Part shown: piece after piece, positions 8,287 to 18,351 of the stretch
How positions within the stretch are numbered: position 1 is the stretch's first letter
Layout of the letters: each line of letters opens with the position of its first letter
NCBI RefSeq assembly: GCF_024346375.1
Contig: NZ_JAGQCV010000015.1
Location: forward strand, 1 to 64,000
Reading direction: 5' to 3'
Source of the DNA: Synechococcus sp. ATX 2A4
Lineage (GTDB): Bacteria; Cyanobacteriota; Cyanobacteriia; PCC-6307; Cyanobiaceae
DNA length: 64,000 nucleotides
Notes under the pieces: generated by a model
Databases searched by the model: none
Told to the model about the DNA's origin: nothing
Seen by the model: the letters and a program-made list of their open reading frames with translations, nothing else
Position numbers and translations under genes: made by a program

Positions 8287-8310
8287 TAGAATCTGTTCGC
8301 AATGAACAGA
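8287..8310 (+). promoter_or_regulatory. Promoter -10 with overlapping palindromic operator
   Basis: TAGAAT (8287-8292) looks like a -10 box. It runs directly into the perfect inverted repeat TCTGTTC-N5-GAACAGA (8292-8310), placed where a transcription start would lie, about 32 bases before the small ORF at 8342. A repressor operator, or a short RNA hairpin in the leader, would both fit. Confidence 0.4.
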
Positions 8311-8341
8311 CACTGGGCGTTCCATCCGCCCAGCACAGGCC

Positions 8342-8539
8342 ATGCCCCGCACCCTTCGCGATCCTCACCAACACGCCATGCTCGTGTCGCTGCAGCGCCG
8401 CTACCGGGCTGCCGTGCACGCCGGCAACATCACCGCCAAGCAGGCGCTGTATCGCGAGGCCGTGTATCTCGGCATTCAGCCTGAGCTGCTTGAGGGCGGC
8501 ACCGATCACACCGGCGGCAGCGGCGTCACCGCCTCCTGA
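8342..8539 (+). CDS. Small conserved-type protein of unknown function
   Basis: A 65-residue basic, alanine-rich protein (AMLVSLQRRYRAAVHAGNI, then QALYREAVYLGIQPELL) that appears to form two or three short helices. Its tone resembles small soluble proteins of picocyanobacteria, but I do not recognise a family. It has its own -10-like box and palindrome upstream. Its last 34 bases overlap the end of the ABC ATPase gene on the other strand. Function is unknown. Confidence 0.5.
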   Translation: MPRTLRDPHQHAMLVSLQRRYRAAVHAGNITAKQALYREAVYLGIQPELLEGGTDHTGGSGVTAS

Positions 8540-9291
8540 CTCAACCCCCGCAGGCAGCGGGCCAGGTCTTCGCGCACCTCCAGAAAACGCCGATCCACCC
8601 GCAGCGCGCCCAGATCGCTGCGGTCGAGCTCGGTTTCCACCGTGCGCACGATCCGGCCCGGATGCGGCGCCATGATGTGCACCCGCTGGGCCATCAGCAG
8701 CGCCTCCTCCAGATCGTGGGTGATCAGCAGGGCGGTGAGCCCGGTGCGGTTCCACAGCTGATAGAGAAATTCCTGCATCGATTCGCGGATCTGCAGGTCG
8801 AGGGCGCCGAAGGGTTCATCCAGGAGCATCACCTTCGGATCGGCCGCCAGGGCGCGGGCAATCGCCACCCGTTGCTGCATCCCGCCGGACAGCTCCCGTG
8901 GCAAACGCCCTGCCGCATCCTGCAGGCCCACCACTTCCAGGAAATAGCCGGTGCGCTCGCGCACCTCCCGCGCTGGCAGCCCCTGCAACGTCATGCCGAA
9001 GGCCACGTTGTCGGCCGCCGTCAGCCACGGATAGAGGCTGTATTTCTGGAACACCATGCCGCGGTCGTGGCCGGGCCCCGTGATCGGGCGGCCATCCATC
9101 AGGATCGTGCCGCTGGTAGGCCGATCGAGCCCGGCGATCAGGCGCATCACCGTGCTCTTGCCCGATCCGGAGCTGCCCACCAGCGCCACGAATTCGCCGG
9201 AATTGATCTCGAAGCTGATGGTGTCGAGCACCTGCTTGGCAGCGCGGCCCTGCCCGAAGGTTTTGCACACCGCTGTGAGCGAAAGATGCAT
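8506..9291 (-). CDS. ABC transporter ATP-binding subunit, guanidine operon
   Basis: The 261-residue ATPase of the nitrate/sulfonate/taurine (SsuB/TauB/NrtD) class has Walker A GSSGSGKST near residue 40, a Q-loop in MVFQKYSLYPW, the signature LSGGMQQRVAIARAL, Walker B VMLLDEPFGALD and the switch His in LLITHDLEEAL. It is the last gene of the riboswitch-led operon and starts 1 base after the permease stop. Family resemblance alone would suggest sulfonate or nitrate. Its place in an operon with gdmH and a guanidine-I riboswitch, matching the Synechocystis sll1077-sll1082 arrangement, makes guanidine or a related compound the probable substrate. Confidence 0.85.
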   Translation of the reverse strand: MHLSLTAVCKTFGQGRAAKQVLDTISFEINSGEFVALVGSSGSGKSTVMRLIAGLDRPTSGTILMDGRPITGPGHDRGMVFQKYSLYPWLTAADNVAFGMTLQGLPAREVRERTGYFLEVVGLQDAAGRLPRELSGGMQQRVAIARALAADPKVMLLDEPFGALDLQIRESMQEFLYQLWNRTGLTALLITHDLEEALLMAQRVHIMAPHPGRIVRTVETELDRSDLGALRVDRRFLEVREDLARCLRGLSQEAVTPLPPV

Positions 9292-9292
9292 C

Positions 9293-10069
9293 TCAGATGG
9301 CCCAGCGGCAGGTGCGGCGCAACACCAATCGGAACAGCAGATCGATCACCAGACCGATCAACCCGATCACGATCAGGTACGCAAAGATCTCATCGGTGCG
9401 CAGAAAGCGCTGGGCCAGGCTGATGCGCTTGCCCAGCCCCTCGTTGGCGGCCACCAGCTCCGCCACGATCACCAGGTTCCAGGCGGCGGCCATGTTGATG
9501 CGGTAGGCATCAATCACCTGGGGCGCGATGAAGGGTGTCACCACGCGGGTGAGGATCTGCAGGCGGCGCCCACCCATGGTGAGCGCCGATTCCAGCAGCT
9601 CGGCCGGCACGAACTTCACCGCATCCATGATCATCAAGGTGTTGAAGAACAAGGTGCCGATGAAGATCAGCAGCACCTTGGGCAGCTCCCCCAAGCCGAA
9701 ATAGATGATCAGCAGCGGGATGAAAGCCGGCGCGGGCATGTAGCGGATCAGGCCGATCAGCGGCTCCAGCAACCGGCAGATGATCCGGTTGCTGCCCATC
9801 GCGATCCCCAGCGGCAGCGACACCAGCATGGAAAGCGCATAGCCGCCCAGCACCCGGCCGATGCTGGCGATCGCATCGGCCAGCAGGATGCCCGCCTCCG
9901 CCTGGGCGGAGCCCGCCGCCAGCACCCCCGCCGGGCTGGGCAGAAACAGCCTGTCGACGCTGCCACTCGCCGCAATCAGCTGCCACAGCACCAGCACCGT
10001 GAGGATGCCGAGCACACCCAGCACCCAGGGATGGTCGAGGCGTCGCCGCAGGCCCGCGCTCAGCTTCAC
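9293..10069 (-). CDS. ABC transporter permease, guanidine operon
   Basis: The 258-residue integral membrane protein of the BPD/SsuC-TauC permease class begins after a short basic N-terminus with VLGVLGILTVLVLWQLIA. Several more hydrophobic helices follow, then the EAA-type coupling loop (LLESALTMGG) contacting the ATPase, and AAAWNLVIVAELVAANEGLG, characteristic of this subfamily. It overlaps the binding-protein stop by 4 bases (ATGA) and is followed after 1 base by the ATPase, so all three are translated together. It should form the homodimeric channel of the importer. Substrate assignment rests on operon context. Confidence 0.85.
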   Translation of the reverse strand: MKLSAGLRRRLDHPWVLGVLGILTVLVLWQLIAASGSVDRLFLPSPAGVLAAGSAQAEAGILLADAIASIGRVLGGYALSMLVSLPLGIAMGSNRIICRLLEPLIGLIRYMPAPAFIPLLIIYFGLGELPKVLLIFIGTLFFNTLMIMDAVKFVPAELLESALTMGGRRLQILTRVVTPFIAPQVIDAYRINMAAAWNLVIVAELVAANEGLGKRISLAQRFLRTDEIFAYLIVIGLIGLVIDLLFRLVLRRTCRWAI

Positions 10070-11088
10070 TGCGCCGCGTCCACGAAGCGCGGATCAAACA
10101 GCTTGCTGAGATCCGGCGGGGTTTTGGCCAGACCCACCTCCTGCAGGAAGGTGCTGATCTCCCCAGCCGCAAATGGCAGCGAATCCATTGTGTCGCCCGG
10201 CTTCATCGCCTGCCGGTTCTGCTCGAGCGTGAAGATCGTGGTGCCGGCGTCGTACTCGGTGTACTCCGCCTCGCTCACGCCCGCGCGGGCGGCCAGGATC
10301 GCCAGGCTCGGGGCCGGATTGGCCTCGATCTCCGCCAGCGTGGCGAACCAGGCGTTCACCACCTTCTGCAGCTGCTCAGGATTCTTCTCCACAAATTCGG
10401 TGCGGCACACCAGGTGGTCGCTGATCGAGCCGGGGAAATCCTTCGACGAGAACAAGGTGGTGCTGCCCGCACGCTTCAGCGCCTGGGTGGTGAACGGCGC
10501 GAACACCCCCACCGCATCCACCTGGCCCGCCACAAACGCAGCGGCGGCGGCGCCGGTTTCCAGCGGCACGAAGGTGATGTCGGCCGCACTCAGGCCCGCC
10601 TTCTTCAGGCCCAGCAGCAGCAGGTAGTGATCCACCGTGCCTTCTTCGGCGGCCACCTTCTTGCCCTTCAGACCCTCCACGCTGGTGATGCCTTCAGCGG
10701 CGATGATCTGGTCGTTGCCGGTGGAGTTGTCGTTGGTGAGCACCACCGTGAGGGCGGCGCCACCGGCGATCGAGCTGATCGTGTCACCCAGCGTCTGGCT
10801 GTTGCAATCCAGCTGGCCGGCATTGAGGGCGTTGATCGAATCGAGGTAGCCGTCGAACCATTGCAGGGTCACCGGCACGCCCGCCGCCTCAAACAATCCC
10901 TTTTCTTCGGTCACCTTCCAGGGGATCCAGCCCGGCCAGGCGCTGTAACCGATGCGCACCGGCGTGGCGGAGGTTTCTGCCGGCTGCTGCTGGCAGGCCA
11001 CCAGCAAGCCGCCGCCCAACAGGGCCGTGAGCAGCAGGCTGGTGGTGCGCCGGAAGCGTGGAAAACGGAAGCGGGAGGGTGCGGTCAT
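10066..11088 (-). CDS. ABC transporter substrate-binding lipoprotein, guanidine operon
   Basis: The 340-residue periplasmic-binding protein is of the NMT1/SsuA-like class. A lipoprotein signal peptide ends in LLTALLGGGLLVAC, with the Cys near residue 32 as the lipid anchor. The mature part contains VRIGYSAWPGWIPWKVTEEK, NDNSTGNDQIIAAEGI and GQVDAVGVFAPFT, typical of this fold. In annotation pipelines such proteins are usually called nitrate/sulfonate/taurine binding. The orthologous position in cyanobacterial gdmH operons suggests guanidine or a guanidine-like cation. It lies 126 bases after the GlnT-like gene, a gap larger than others in the operon, where an internal promoter or processing site could sit. 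Confidence 0.82.
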   Translation of the reverse strand: MTAPSRFRFPRFRRTTSLLLTALLGGGLLVACQQQPAETSATPVRIGYSAWPGWIPWKVTEEKGLFEAAGVPVTLQWFDGYLDSINALNAGQLDCNSQTLGDTISSIAGGAALTVVLTNDNSTGNDQIIAAEGITSVEGLKGKKVAAEEGTVDHYLLLLGLKKAGLSAADITFVPLETGAAAAAFVAGQVDAVGVFAPFTTQALKRAGSTTLFSSKDFPGSISDHLVCRTEFVEKNPEQLQKVVNAWFATLAEIEANPAPSLAILAARAGVSEAEYTEYDAGTTIFTLEQNRQAMKPGDTMDSLPFAAGEISTFLQEVGLAKTPPDLSKLFDPRFVDAAQ

Positions 11089-11214
11089 GGGGAAACGGGG
11101 GTGTGGGGGGAATGGAGCGGGAGCAGGGGCGGGAGGAAGAAAGCGGCAGGTGCCCGCGCGGCTTAGGGGGGCGGCTGGCGCGAGGCGTGGCTGGGGCTGG
11201 CGCGGGCGGGCATG

Positions 11215-12621
11215 TCAGAAGAACTCCAGGTAGTGCTCCAGCTCCCAGGCCGAAATTGCGCCGTGATAGGCCTCCCATTCCGCCCGCTTCAACGACACAA
11301 ACGCGTCGAACATCGCGGGGCCGAACACCTCACGGCAGAGCGGATCGGCGGCAAACGCCTCCACCGCCTCACCCAGATGGCGCGGCAGGGTATGCAGGCC
11401 GCGTTCGGCCCGCTCCGCCGCACTCAGCCGGTAGGCATTCACCCGGTTGGCCGGGGGCGGCACCAGCTGCTCGCGGATGCCTTCCAGCCCCGCCGCCAGG
11501 ATCAGTGCCGCACCCAGATAGGGGTTGCAGGAGCTGTCGGCGGCGCGGCATTCCACCCGCCCGCCAGCGGAGGGAATGCGCAGCATGTTGGTGCGGTTGT
11601 TGTTGCCGTGGCAGATGAATACCGGTGCCCAGGTGAAGCCGCTCATGCTTCCCTGCGCCACCAGCCGCTTGTAGCTGTTCACCGTGGGGGCGATCACGGC
11701 GCAGATCGCGGCGGCATGGCGCAGCACCCCGGCGATGAACTGCTCCGCCAGCGGGGTGATCGCACCGGCCTCGCCACGGCCGGGATCGAAAAGATTGGCG
11801 CCGCTCTGCACATCCGCCAGCGACATGTTGAAGTGGGCGCCGCTGCCGGTGCGGTGCGCGAACGGCTTGGGCATGAAGCTGGCGATCAGCCCATGGCGGC
11901 GGCAGATCTCCTTCGCCATCAGCTTGAAGAAGGTGAGCCGGTCGGCCATGGTGAGCGCCTCGGCATAGGCGAAATCGATCTCGAACTGGCCGTTGCCGTC
12001 TTCGTGGTCGAAGGAATACACGCCCCAGCCCAGGCCATTCATGCTCTGCACCAGCTCATCGAGCCAGTCGAGGTTGTCGAGCAGGCCGCCCAGGTCGTAG
12101 CAGGGTTTATCGAGCGTGTCGCGGCCGCTGGCCGGCACCAGCGTTCCATCGTCCTGGCGCCGCAGCACGAAGAACTCGGTTTCGATGCCGAGGTTGAAGC
12201 AGTAGCCCAGCGCCGCCGCCTGCTGCCGCACCCGGCTCAGGATCTGGCGGCTGCAGGCCTCGAACGGGGCGCCGTTCAACTCCAGGCTGCTGGCCAGCCA
12301 CACCACATCGCGGCGCCAGGGCAGCACCGTGGCACTGGCCAGATCGGGGATGGCCGCCACTTCGTCGTCGCTGACGTCCTGCGGCACGCCATCGAGGGCC
12401 GCGCCGGTGAACAGTTCCGAACCCGACAACATCGAGGCGAAGTGATCCAGTGGCACCGCCTTCGCCTTGCCGTTGCCGTGGATGTCCACGAAGTTGGCCA
12501 GCGCATACTTCACGCCGCGGCTGAGCAGATCCACCTGCACGTCTTCACCCACGCTTGCGGTCGTCGGCAGCGGGGCCATTGGGCTGGCCGGCAGCGGTGC
12601 CGATGGGCTCACCAGCTCCAT
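11215..12621 (-). CDS. Type III (GlnT/GMAS-like) glutamine synthetase homologue in the guanidine operon
   Basis: This 468-residue protein belongs to the GlnT / gamma-glutamylmethylamide-synthetase branch of the glutamine synthetase superfamily. The beta-grasp domain has VKYALANFVDIHGNGKAKAV and GSELFTGAALDGVPQDVSDD. The catalytic domain has the metal site LGIETEFFVL, then YSFDHEDGNGQFEIDFAYA, the ATP/metal region SGAHFNMSL and HGNNNRTNMLRIP. The proline-rich first 25 residues are unusual. Its ATG overlaps the hypB TGA (TGATG), so it is a true operon member. It could recapture ammonia freed by guanidine hydrolysis, or gamma-glutamylate an amine or guanidine derivative. Sequence does not decide between ammonia and an alkylamine. 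A paralogue starts at 62954. Confidence 0.82.
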   Translation of the reverse strand: MELVSPSAPLPASPMAPLPTTASVGEDVQVDLLSRGVKYALANFVDIHGNGKAKAVPLDHFASMLSGSELFTGAALDGVPQDVSDDEVAAIPDLASATVLPWRRDVVWLASSLELNGAPFEACSRQILSRVRQQAAALGYCFNLGIETEFFVLRRQDDGTLVPASGRDTLDKPCYDLGGLLDNLDWLDELVQSMNGLGWGVYSFDHEDGNGQFEIDFAYAEALTMADRLTFFKLMAKEICRRHGLIASFMPKPFAHRTGSGAHFNMSLADVQSGANLFDPGRGEAGAITPLAEQFIAGVLRHAAAICAVIAPTVNSYKRLVAQGSMSGFTWAPVFICHGNNNRTNMLRIPSAGGRVECRAADSSCNPYLGAALILAAGLEGIREQLVPPPANRVNAYRLSAAERAERGLHTLPRHLGEAVEAFAADPLCREVFGPAMFDAFVSLKRAEWEAYHGAISAWELEHYLEFF

Positions 12622-13328
12622 CAGGCGTTCACCAGGGCCGGCGGCTGGCTGGCGGCGTGCTCCCTCACCGTGGTCAGCAGCCAGCGGTGCCACTCGCCCA
12701 TGCCCTGGCCGGTGCCGGCCGACACACGGAACACCTGGGCGCGGGGATTCACCGCCCGCACATGGGCCTCGATGCGGCTCACATCCACCGGCACATACGG
12801 CAGCAGATCGATCTTGGTGATCAGCACACAATCGGCTTCGCGGAACATCACCGGATACTTGAGCGGCTTGTCATCGCCTTCGGTGACACTCAGCAACGCC
12901 ACCTTGAGGTGTTCACCCACCTCGAATTCCGCCGGGCACACCAGATTGCCCACGTTCTCCACCCACAGCAGATCCAGCGCCGCAGGATCAAGCCGCTGCT
13001 GCAGCAGGGTGAGGCCGCCGCTCACCATCGACGCATCGAGGTGGCAGGCCCGTCCGGTGGTGATCGGCACCACCGGCACCCCCACCGCCGCCAGCCGCTC
13101 GGCATCCAGCTGGGTGGTCATGTCGCCCTCCAGCACCGCCATCGCCAGCTGGGGCGAAAGGGCCGTGATCGTGCGTTCCAGCAGGGAGGTCTTGCCAGCG
13201 CCGGGGCTGCTCATCACATTCAGGCAAAGCAGGTTCCAGGCATCGAAATGGGCGCGGTTGTGGTCGGCGCGGTGCTGATTGGCCGCCAACAAATTGCGTC
13301 CGAGTGTGTCTTCCAGGGGCATGTGCAT
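12621..13328 (-). CDS. hypB: HypB-family GTPase, nickel chaperone for guanidine hydrolase
   Basis: The 235-residue SIMIBI GTPase has a P-loop in [12 protein letters not shown] near residue 40, [13 protein letters not shown] (switch region), a Walker B-like [12 protein letters not shown] carrying the conserved Cys of HypB, and the guanine-specificity motif TKIDLLPY. It lacks a histidine-rich N-terminal nickel store. No hydrogenase genes are in view. In cyanobacteria, HypA/HypB copies next to gdmH deliver Ni2+ to guanidine hydrolase (described as GhaA/GhaB), which fits this context. It starts 5 bases after hypA and its stop overlaps the start of the GlnT-like gene. Confidence 0.88.
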   Translation of the reverse strand: MHMPLEDTLGRNLLAANQHRADHNRAHFDAWNLLCLNVMSSPGAGKTSLLERTITALSPQLAMAVLEGDMTTQLDAERLAAVGVPVVPITTGRACHLDASMVSGGLTLLQQRLDPAALDLLWVENVGNLVCPAEFEVGEHLKVALLSVTEGDDKPLKYPVMFREADCVLITKIDLLPYVPVDVSRIEAHVRAVNPRAQVFRVSAGTGQGMGEWHRWLLTTVREHAASQPPALVNA

Positions 13329-13333
13329 GGCGT

Positions 13334-13726
13334 TCAGGCGGAAAGGATGGAAGCCCGGTCTGCGGGTACAGCGGGGGAGGTGTAATCGATGCTGCGAATC
13401 CTCAGCTCACGGCCCGAGAGGATCTCCTCCATCGGGTGGTGGCAGCACGGGGATTGGTAGCCCAAGGCAGGCTCGGGGCTGTAATCGCTGCCGCAGGCCA
13501 CACAGCGGGCCCGCAGCGGCACCGTTTCGATGCGCAGCTCCGAGCCGTCCAGCCAGCTGCCCTGCACGGCGGCCCCATAGGTGAACACCAGCGCGGCCGG
13601 TTCCACACAGGTGAAGGCACCCACCTGCAGATGCACCACCTGTACGCAGGGAACGTGGGGATGGTGCTCCTGCTTCCACTCTTCGAGCGAAAGCAGCAGG
13701 CAGCGGGTCATGTCAACTTCATGCAT
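13334..13726 (-). CDS. hypA: HypA-family nickel metallochaperone
   Basis: The 130-residue protein has the HypA signature: N-terminal [10 protein letters not shown], with the nickel-binding Met-His-Glu, then a beta-rich segment and a zinc site built from CVACGSDY and [11 protein letters not shown]. The second half of the zinc motif is CC rather than CxxC, a detail worth comparing with hydrogenase HypA. The MHE nickel motif is intact. It lies 3 bases after gdmH and just ahead of hypB. With no hydrogenase or urease nearby, its client is very probably the guanidine hydrolase encoded by the preceding gene. Confidence 0.88.
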   Translation of the reverse strand: MHEVDMTRCLLLSLEEWKQEHHPHVPCVQVVHLQVGAFTCVEPAALVFTYGAAVQGSWLDGSELRIETVPLRARCVACGSDYSPEPALGYQSPCCHHPMEEILSGRELRIRSIDYTSPAVPADRASILSA

Positions 13727-13729
13727 GGC

Positions 13730-14947
13730 TCACCTCCATTTCTGATCGACGTTCATGTTGCAGGCCTCATGCAGCCAGGCCGGCTTCTGCTTGCGCGGCA
13801 GCTGACCGCTCACCACCAGGTGGGCCATCACATCGCAGATCACCCGCGTGGCCATCAAGGAGGTCATGTCGCTGATGTCGTAAGGGGGGGAAACTTCCAC
13901 CACCTCCAGGCCACACACCGGCACGTTGCGCACGATCAGCTCCAGCAGCTTGAGGGCTTCCCGTGGCAGCAGGCCGCCCGGTTCCGGCCAGCCGGTGCCG
14001 GGCACAAAGCCGGCGTCGATGCAGTCGATGTCGAAGGAGATGTACACGCAGTCGGTGCCGTCGGTGGCACGCTCGATCGCATATTTGGCGGCGGCCTCCA
14101 GGCCCATGTCGCAGATGTCCGTGACAGTGAGCACGTTGGTGCCCCGCTCGCGGCACACCTTCACCCCTTCACGCGGCACCTGCCAGCCGCCGATGCCCAG
14201 CTGCACCAGGTTTTCGGCCGGTGCGTTGGCCATGTTGGTGGCATGGAACCAGGGGCAGGTGTGCATGCGCTCATCCAGATCGATCTCCTGGGTGTCCACA
14301 TGGCGGTCGAAGTGGATGATGCCCACCTTCTTGTCGCCGAGGTGGCGACACACGCCCCGCACGGTGGGGAAGCCGATCGAGTGATCACCGCCGAGCAGAA
14401 TCGGGAAGGCGCCGCTGGCGAACACATGCGCCACACCCTTGGAGATCTGATCGAAGCTCTTCTCGTTGTTGGCGGGAATCGTGAAAATATCGCCCACATC
14501 GCAGAGCGTGATCGATTCGCGCAGATCCACCCCCATTTCGTAGTTGTAGGGGGTGTAAAGCGCCGAGATGCGGCGGATGCCCTGGGGGCCGAAGCGGGTG
14601 CCGGGGCGGTAGGTGGTGCCGCAGTCGTGCGGAATGCCCACGATCGCCACATCGAATTCACCGACGCGGTTCACGTCTTCGATGTAGGGCGCCTTTATGA
14701 AGGTGTTGATGCCCGCGTAGTGGGGCAGCTCACCGCGCGAGAAGGTGGAGATGCGCCGGTCAACGATGCTCTCGGCCGCTTCGAGGCCATAGCGCAGGCC
14801 CTGCTCCACCTCCTGCTGCCAACCGGTGAGCGGCAGACGGGCTTCCTTCTCGAGCGCCTCGGCGCCCTGCTGGCCGACGCTTGAGCCGGAGCCTGGGCTG
14901 GAACTGCGCCGGTCGAAGGCCTCTTCAGGCCCTGGGGTTGCTGTCAT
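13730..14947 (-). CDS. gdmH: Ni-dependent guanidine hydrolase (ureohydrolase family, often misnamed agmatinase)
   Basis: The 405-residue ureohydrolase-fold enzyme is orthologous in layout to Synechocystis Sll1077, which splits guanidine into urea and ammonia. Metal motifs are GGDHS (186-190), FDRHVD (213-218, where arginase/agmatinase usually has DAHxD) and SFDIDCIDAGF (304-314). A long N-terminal extension of about 85 residues, with KAPYIEDVNRVGEFDVAI beginning the core, is typical of the cyanobacterial group and absent from agmatinases. It is the first gene after a guanidine-I riboswitch and is followed by hypA and hypB nickel chaperones and an importer. Cytoplasmic. The agmatinase label was rejected on this context. 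Confidence 0.88.
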   Translation of the reverse strand: MTATPGPEEAFDRRSSSPGSGSSVGQQGAEALEKEARLPLTGWQQEVEQGLRYGLEAAESIVDRRISTFSRGELPHYAGINTFIKAPYIEDVNRVGEFDVAIVGIPHDCGTTYRPGTRFGPQGIRRISALYTPYNYEMGVDLRESITLCDVGDIFTIPANNEKSFDQISKGVAHVFASGAFPILLGGDHSIGFPTVRGVCRHLGDKKVGIIHFDRHVDTQEIDLDERMHTCPWFHATNMANAPAENLVQLGIGGWQVPREGVKVCRERGTNVLTVTDICDMGLEAAAKYAIERATDGTDCVYISFDIDCIDAGFVPGTGWPEPGGLLPREALKLLELIVRNVPVCGLEVVEVSPPYDISDMTSLMATRVICDVMAHLVVSGQLPRKQKPAWLHEACNMNVDQKWR

Positions 14948-14973
14948 GGGAGAACACGGAGGTGGGGGGTGCG

Positions 14974-15086
14974 GTCTCCCGGGCTTTTATCCCTCCGTGC
15001 AACCGGGTGACCCCGGTGAGCTTCTCTCGGACCAGACGTCTGAACCTGCTCGCTGATGCGAACAGATGCAGACCGGAACCCTAGAA
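14974..15086 (-). promoter_or_regulatory. Guanidine-I (ykkC) riboswitch
   Basis: Read on the minus strand, the conserved blocks of the ykkC aptamer occur in order: CTAGGGTTCCG (15084-15074), CTGGTCCGAGAG (near 15040-15028), CACGGAGGGATAAAAG (14999-14984) and CCCGGGAGAC (14983-14974). This is the guanidine-I class, which turns genes on when guanidine binds. It ends 26 bases before the gdmH ATG. CACGGAGG inside the aptamer is perfectly complementary to CCTCCGTG at 14962-14955 between aptamer and start codon, which suggests a competing helix near the ribosome-binding region. No terminator T-run follows, so control looks translational. Confidence 0.92.
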
Positions 15087-16713
15087 ACTTCTTCCGCTGC
15101 GCCCAGAGTCCACCGAAGCCCCAGAAATGACTGTGGCCACAACTACGGAATGGCATTCCGGACCGCACCGGAAGCCCCTGGCCTGGTTGCACCGGGAGTG
15201 CCAGGCCGGCCGCACCTGGCCCCAACAACCGAAGGTCGCAGCCCTGCACCAGCCTTACGCTTCGGGGCCGCCGTGGGGCCTGCGATGGAACCCAACCCGA
15301 CGGCCAGAACGCCGGAGCCGGAAACACCACCGCCGTTGCCACAGCCCTCGCCAGCACAACCGGAACCGCCCACGCCGCCGGTCGCGCCACCCGCCGCCGC
15401 CGGTGGCCTGCTGCACATCCTCGGGCTCGGCTTTGGGTTGGCGGGGGCGGTGGGAGGCTCGATCGGTGCCGGCATCCTGCGCACCCCGGGGCTGGTGGCG
15501 GCCCAGCTGGGCAGCGCCCCACTGATCCTGCTGGCCTGGCTGGTCGGCGGGCTCTATGCCCTCTGCGGCGCCTTCGCCGTGGCCGAACTGGGTGCGGCCC
15601 TGCCCCGCGCCGGTGGCTGGACGGTCTACGCCCGCCGCGCCCTCGGCGATCGCGCCGGCTTTGCGGTGGGCTGGATCGACTGGCTCGGTCATTGCGCCGG
15701 CCTGGCCTGGGTGGCGATCACGATCGGTGAGTTCGCCCGCGGCCTGGTGCCGGCCCTGCCCCCCAGCGGCAAGGTGGTAGGCCTGCTCACCCTGGTGGGC
15801 TTCGCCTTGCTGCAACGGCTGGGCCTGCGGGCCGGCAGCCTCAGCCAGCAGATCCTCAGCCTGGTCAAGGCCATCGCCTTTCTGGCGCTGATCGGCGCCT
15901 GCCTGCTGGTGGCCCCGCCCGCCGCCAGCACACCGCTGGCCGCAGCCGCTGGTGGGACTGGGGTCGCATCACTGGCCATTCTCAACAACACCCCACTGGC
16001 GCTGGCCGCCGCCGGCGTGTTCGCGCTTCAGGCCGTGATCACCACCTACGACGGTTGGCAGAGCCCGATCTACTTCGCCGAAGAGTTCACCGCGCCGGCC
16101 ACCGACCTGCCCCGCTCATTGATCGGCGGCGTGGTCGCTGTCACGGGGCTCTATCTGCTGATGAACGTGGCCTTGCTCAAGGTGCTGCCGCTGGAGGCGA
16201 TGGCCACCTCCACCTTGCCGCTGGCCGATGCCGCCGCCCGCCTGTTCGGGCCGTTCAGCGCCCAGCTGATCACCGCCCTGGCGCTGCTGTCGTCGATCGG
16301 GCTGGTGAACACCGTGATCATGTGCGCGCCGCGCATCCTGTTCGGCCTCAGCCGCGACAGCCTGTTTCTACCCGTGTTCGCGCGGGTGAATGCGGGCGGC
16401 ACCCCTGATGCGGCCCTGCTTCTCACCACCGCCGTCACGGCGACCCTGATCGCCTGCGGCGATTTCCAGGTGCTGCTGGGGGTGTCCGTCTTTTTCTATG
16501 TGCTGCTCTATTTCACCGGCATCACGTCGCTGTTTGTGCTGCGCTGGCGTGAACCGGAGCTGGAACGCCCGGTGCGGGCCTGGGGTTTCCCGTTCAGCGC
16601 GTCGGTGGTGTGGCTCGGCTCGCTCGCCTTCCTGCTCAGCGCCGCCATCGGCGACACCACCAACAGCCTGATCGCCGCCGGGTTGATCGCGCTCAGCCTG
16701 CCGGCGCAGCGGC

Positions 16714-18180
<1,467 letters not shown>

Positions 18181-18274
18181 GGCGGCAGGCTAAGGGTTCC
18201 GGGCCGGCGCTCCGGTGTGCGTTGGTGCCCGCGCGGACAGCGACGGAGCTGTTTCATCAGCCACGCAGACCCAC

Positions 18275-18309
18275 AAAAAAGACCGCCAAACCCCTGAGGG
18301 GTCTGGCGG
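18275..18309 (-). terminator. Rho-independent terminator after rplI
   Basis: On the minus strand the stem CCGCCAgACCCC-tca-GGGGTtTGGCGG (18309-18283) is followed by a T-run (complement of 18280-18275). It lies 43 bases after the rplI stop and about 95 bases before dnaB, so the two genes are probably separately transcribed. Confidence 0.8.
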
Positions 18310-18351
18310 TGGGGCAAGGGAATGGGCGGGCGGCAGAGCCCCGCCGGAGCC

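Noticed and set aside
11212-13278. 688-codon plus-strand open frame opposite the glnT-like and hypB genes
   Set aside because: It is a mirror frame produced by high G+C at third positions. The minus-strand genes have full family motifs and coupled starts, while this frame is His/Gln/Arg-rich without domains.
12621-13726. HypA/HypB as hydrogenase maturation genes
   Set aside because: No hydrogenase structural or other hyp genes are present. They are embedded in the gdmH operon, where they serve nickel delivery.
13730-14947. Agmatinase (speB) annotation
   Set aside because: The riboswitch, Ni chaperones, importer and long N-terminal extension match guanidine hydrolase, not agmatinase.
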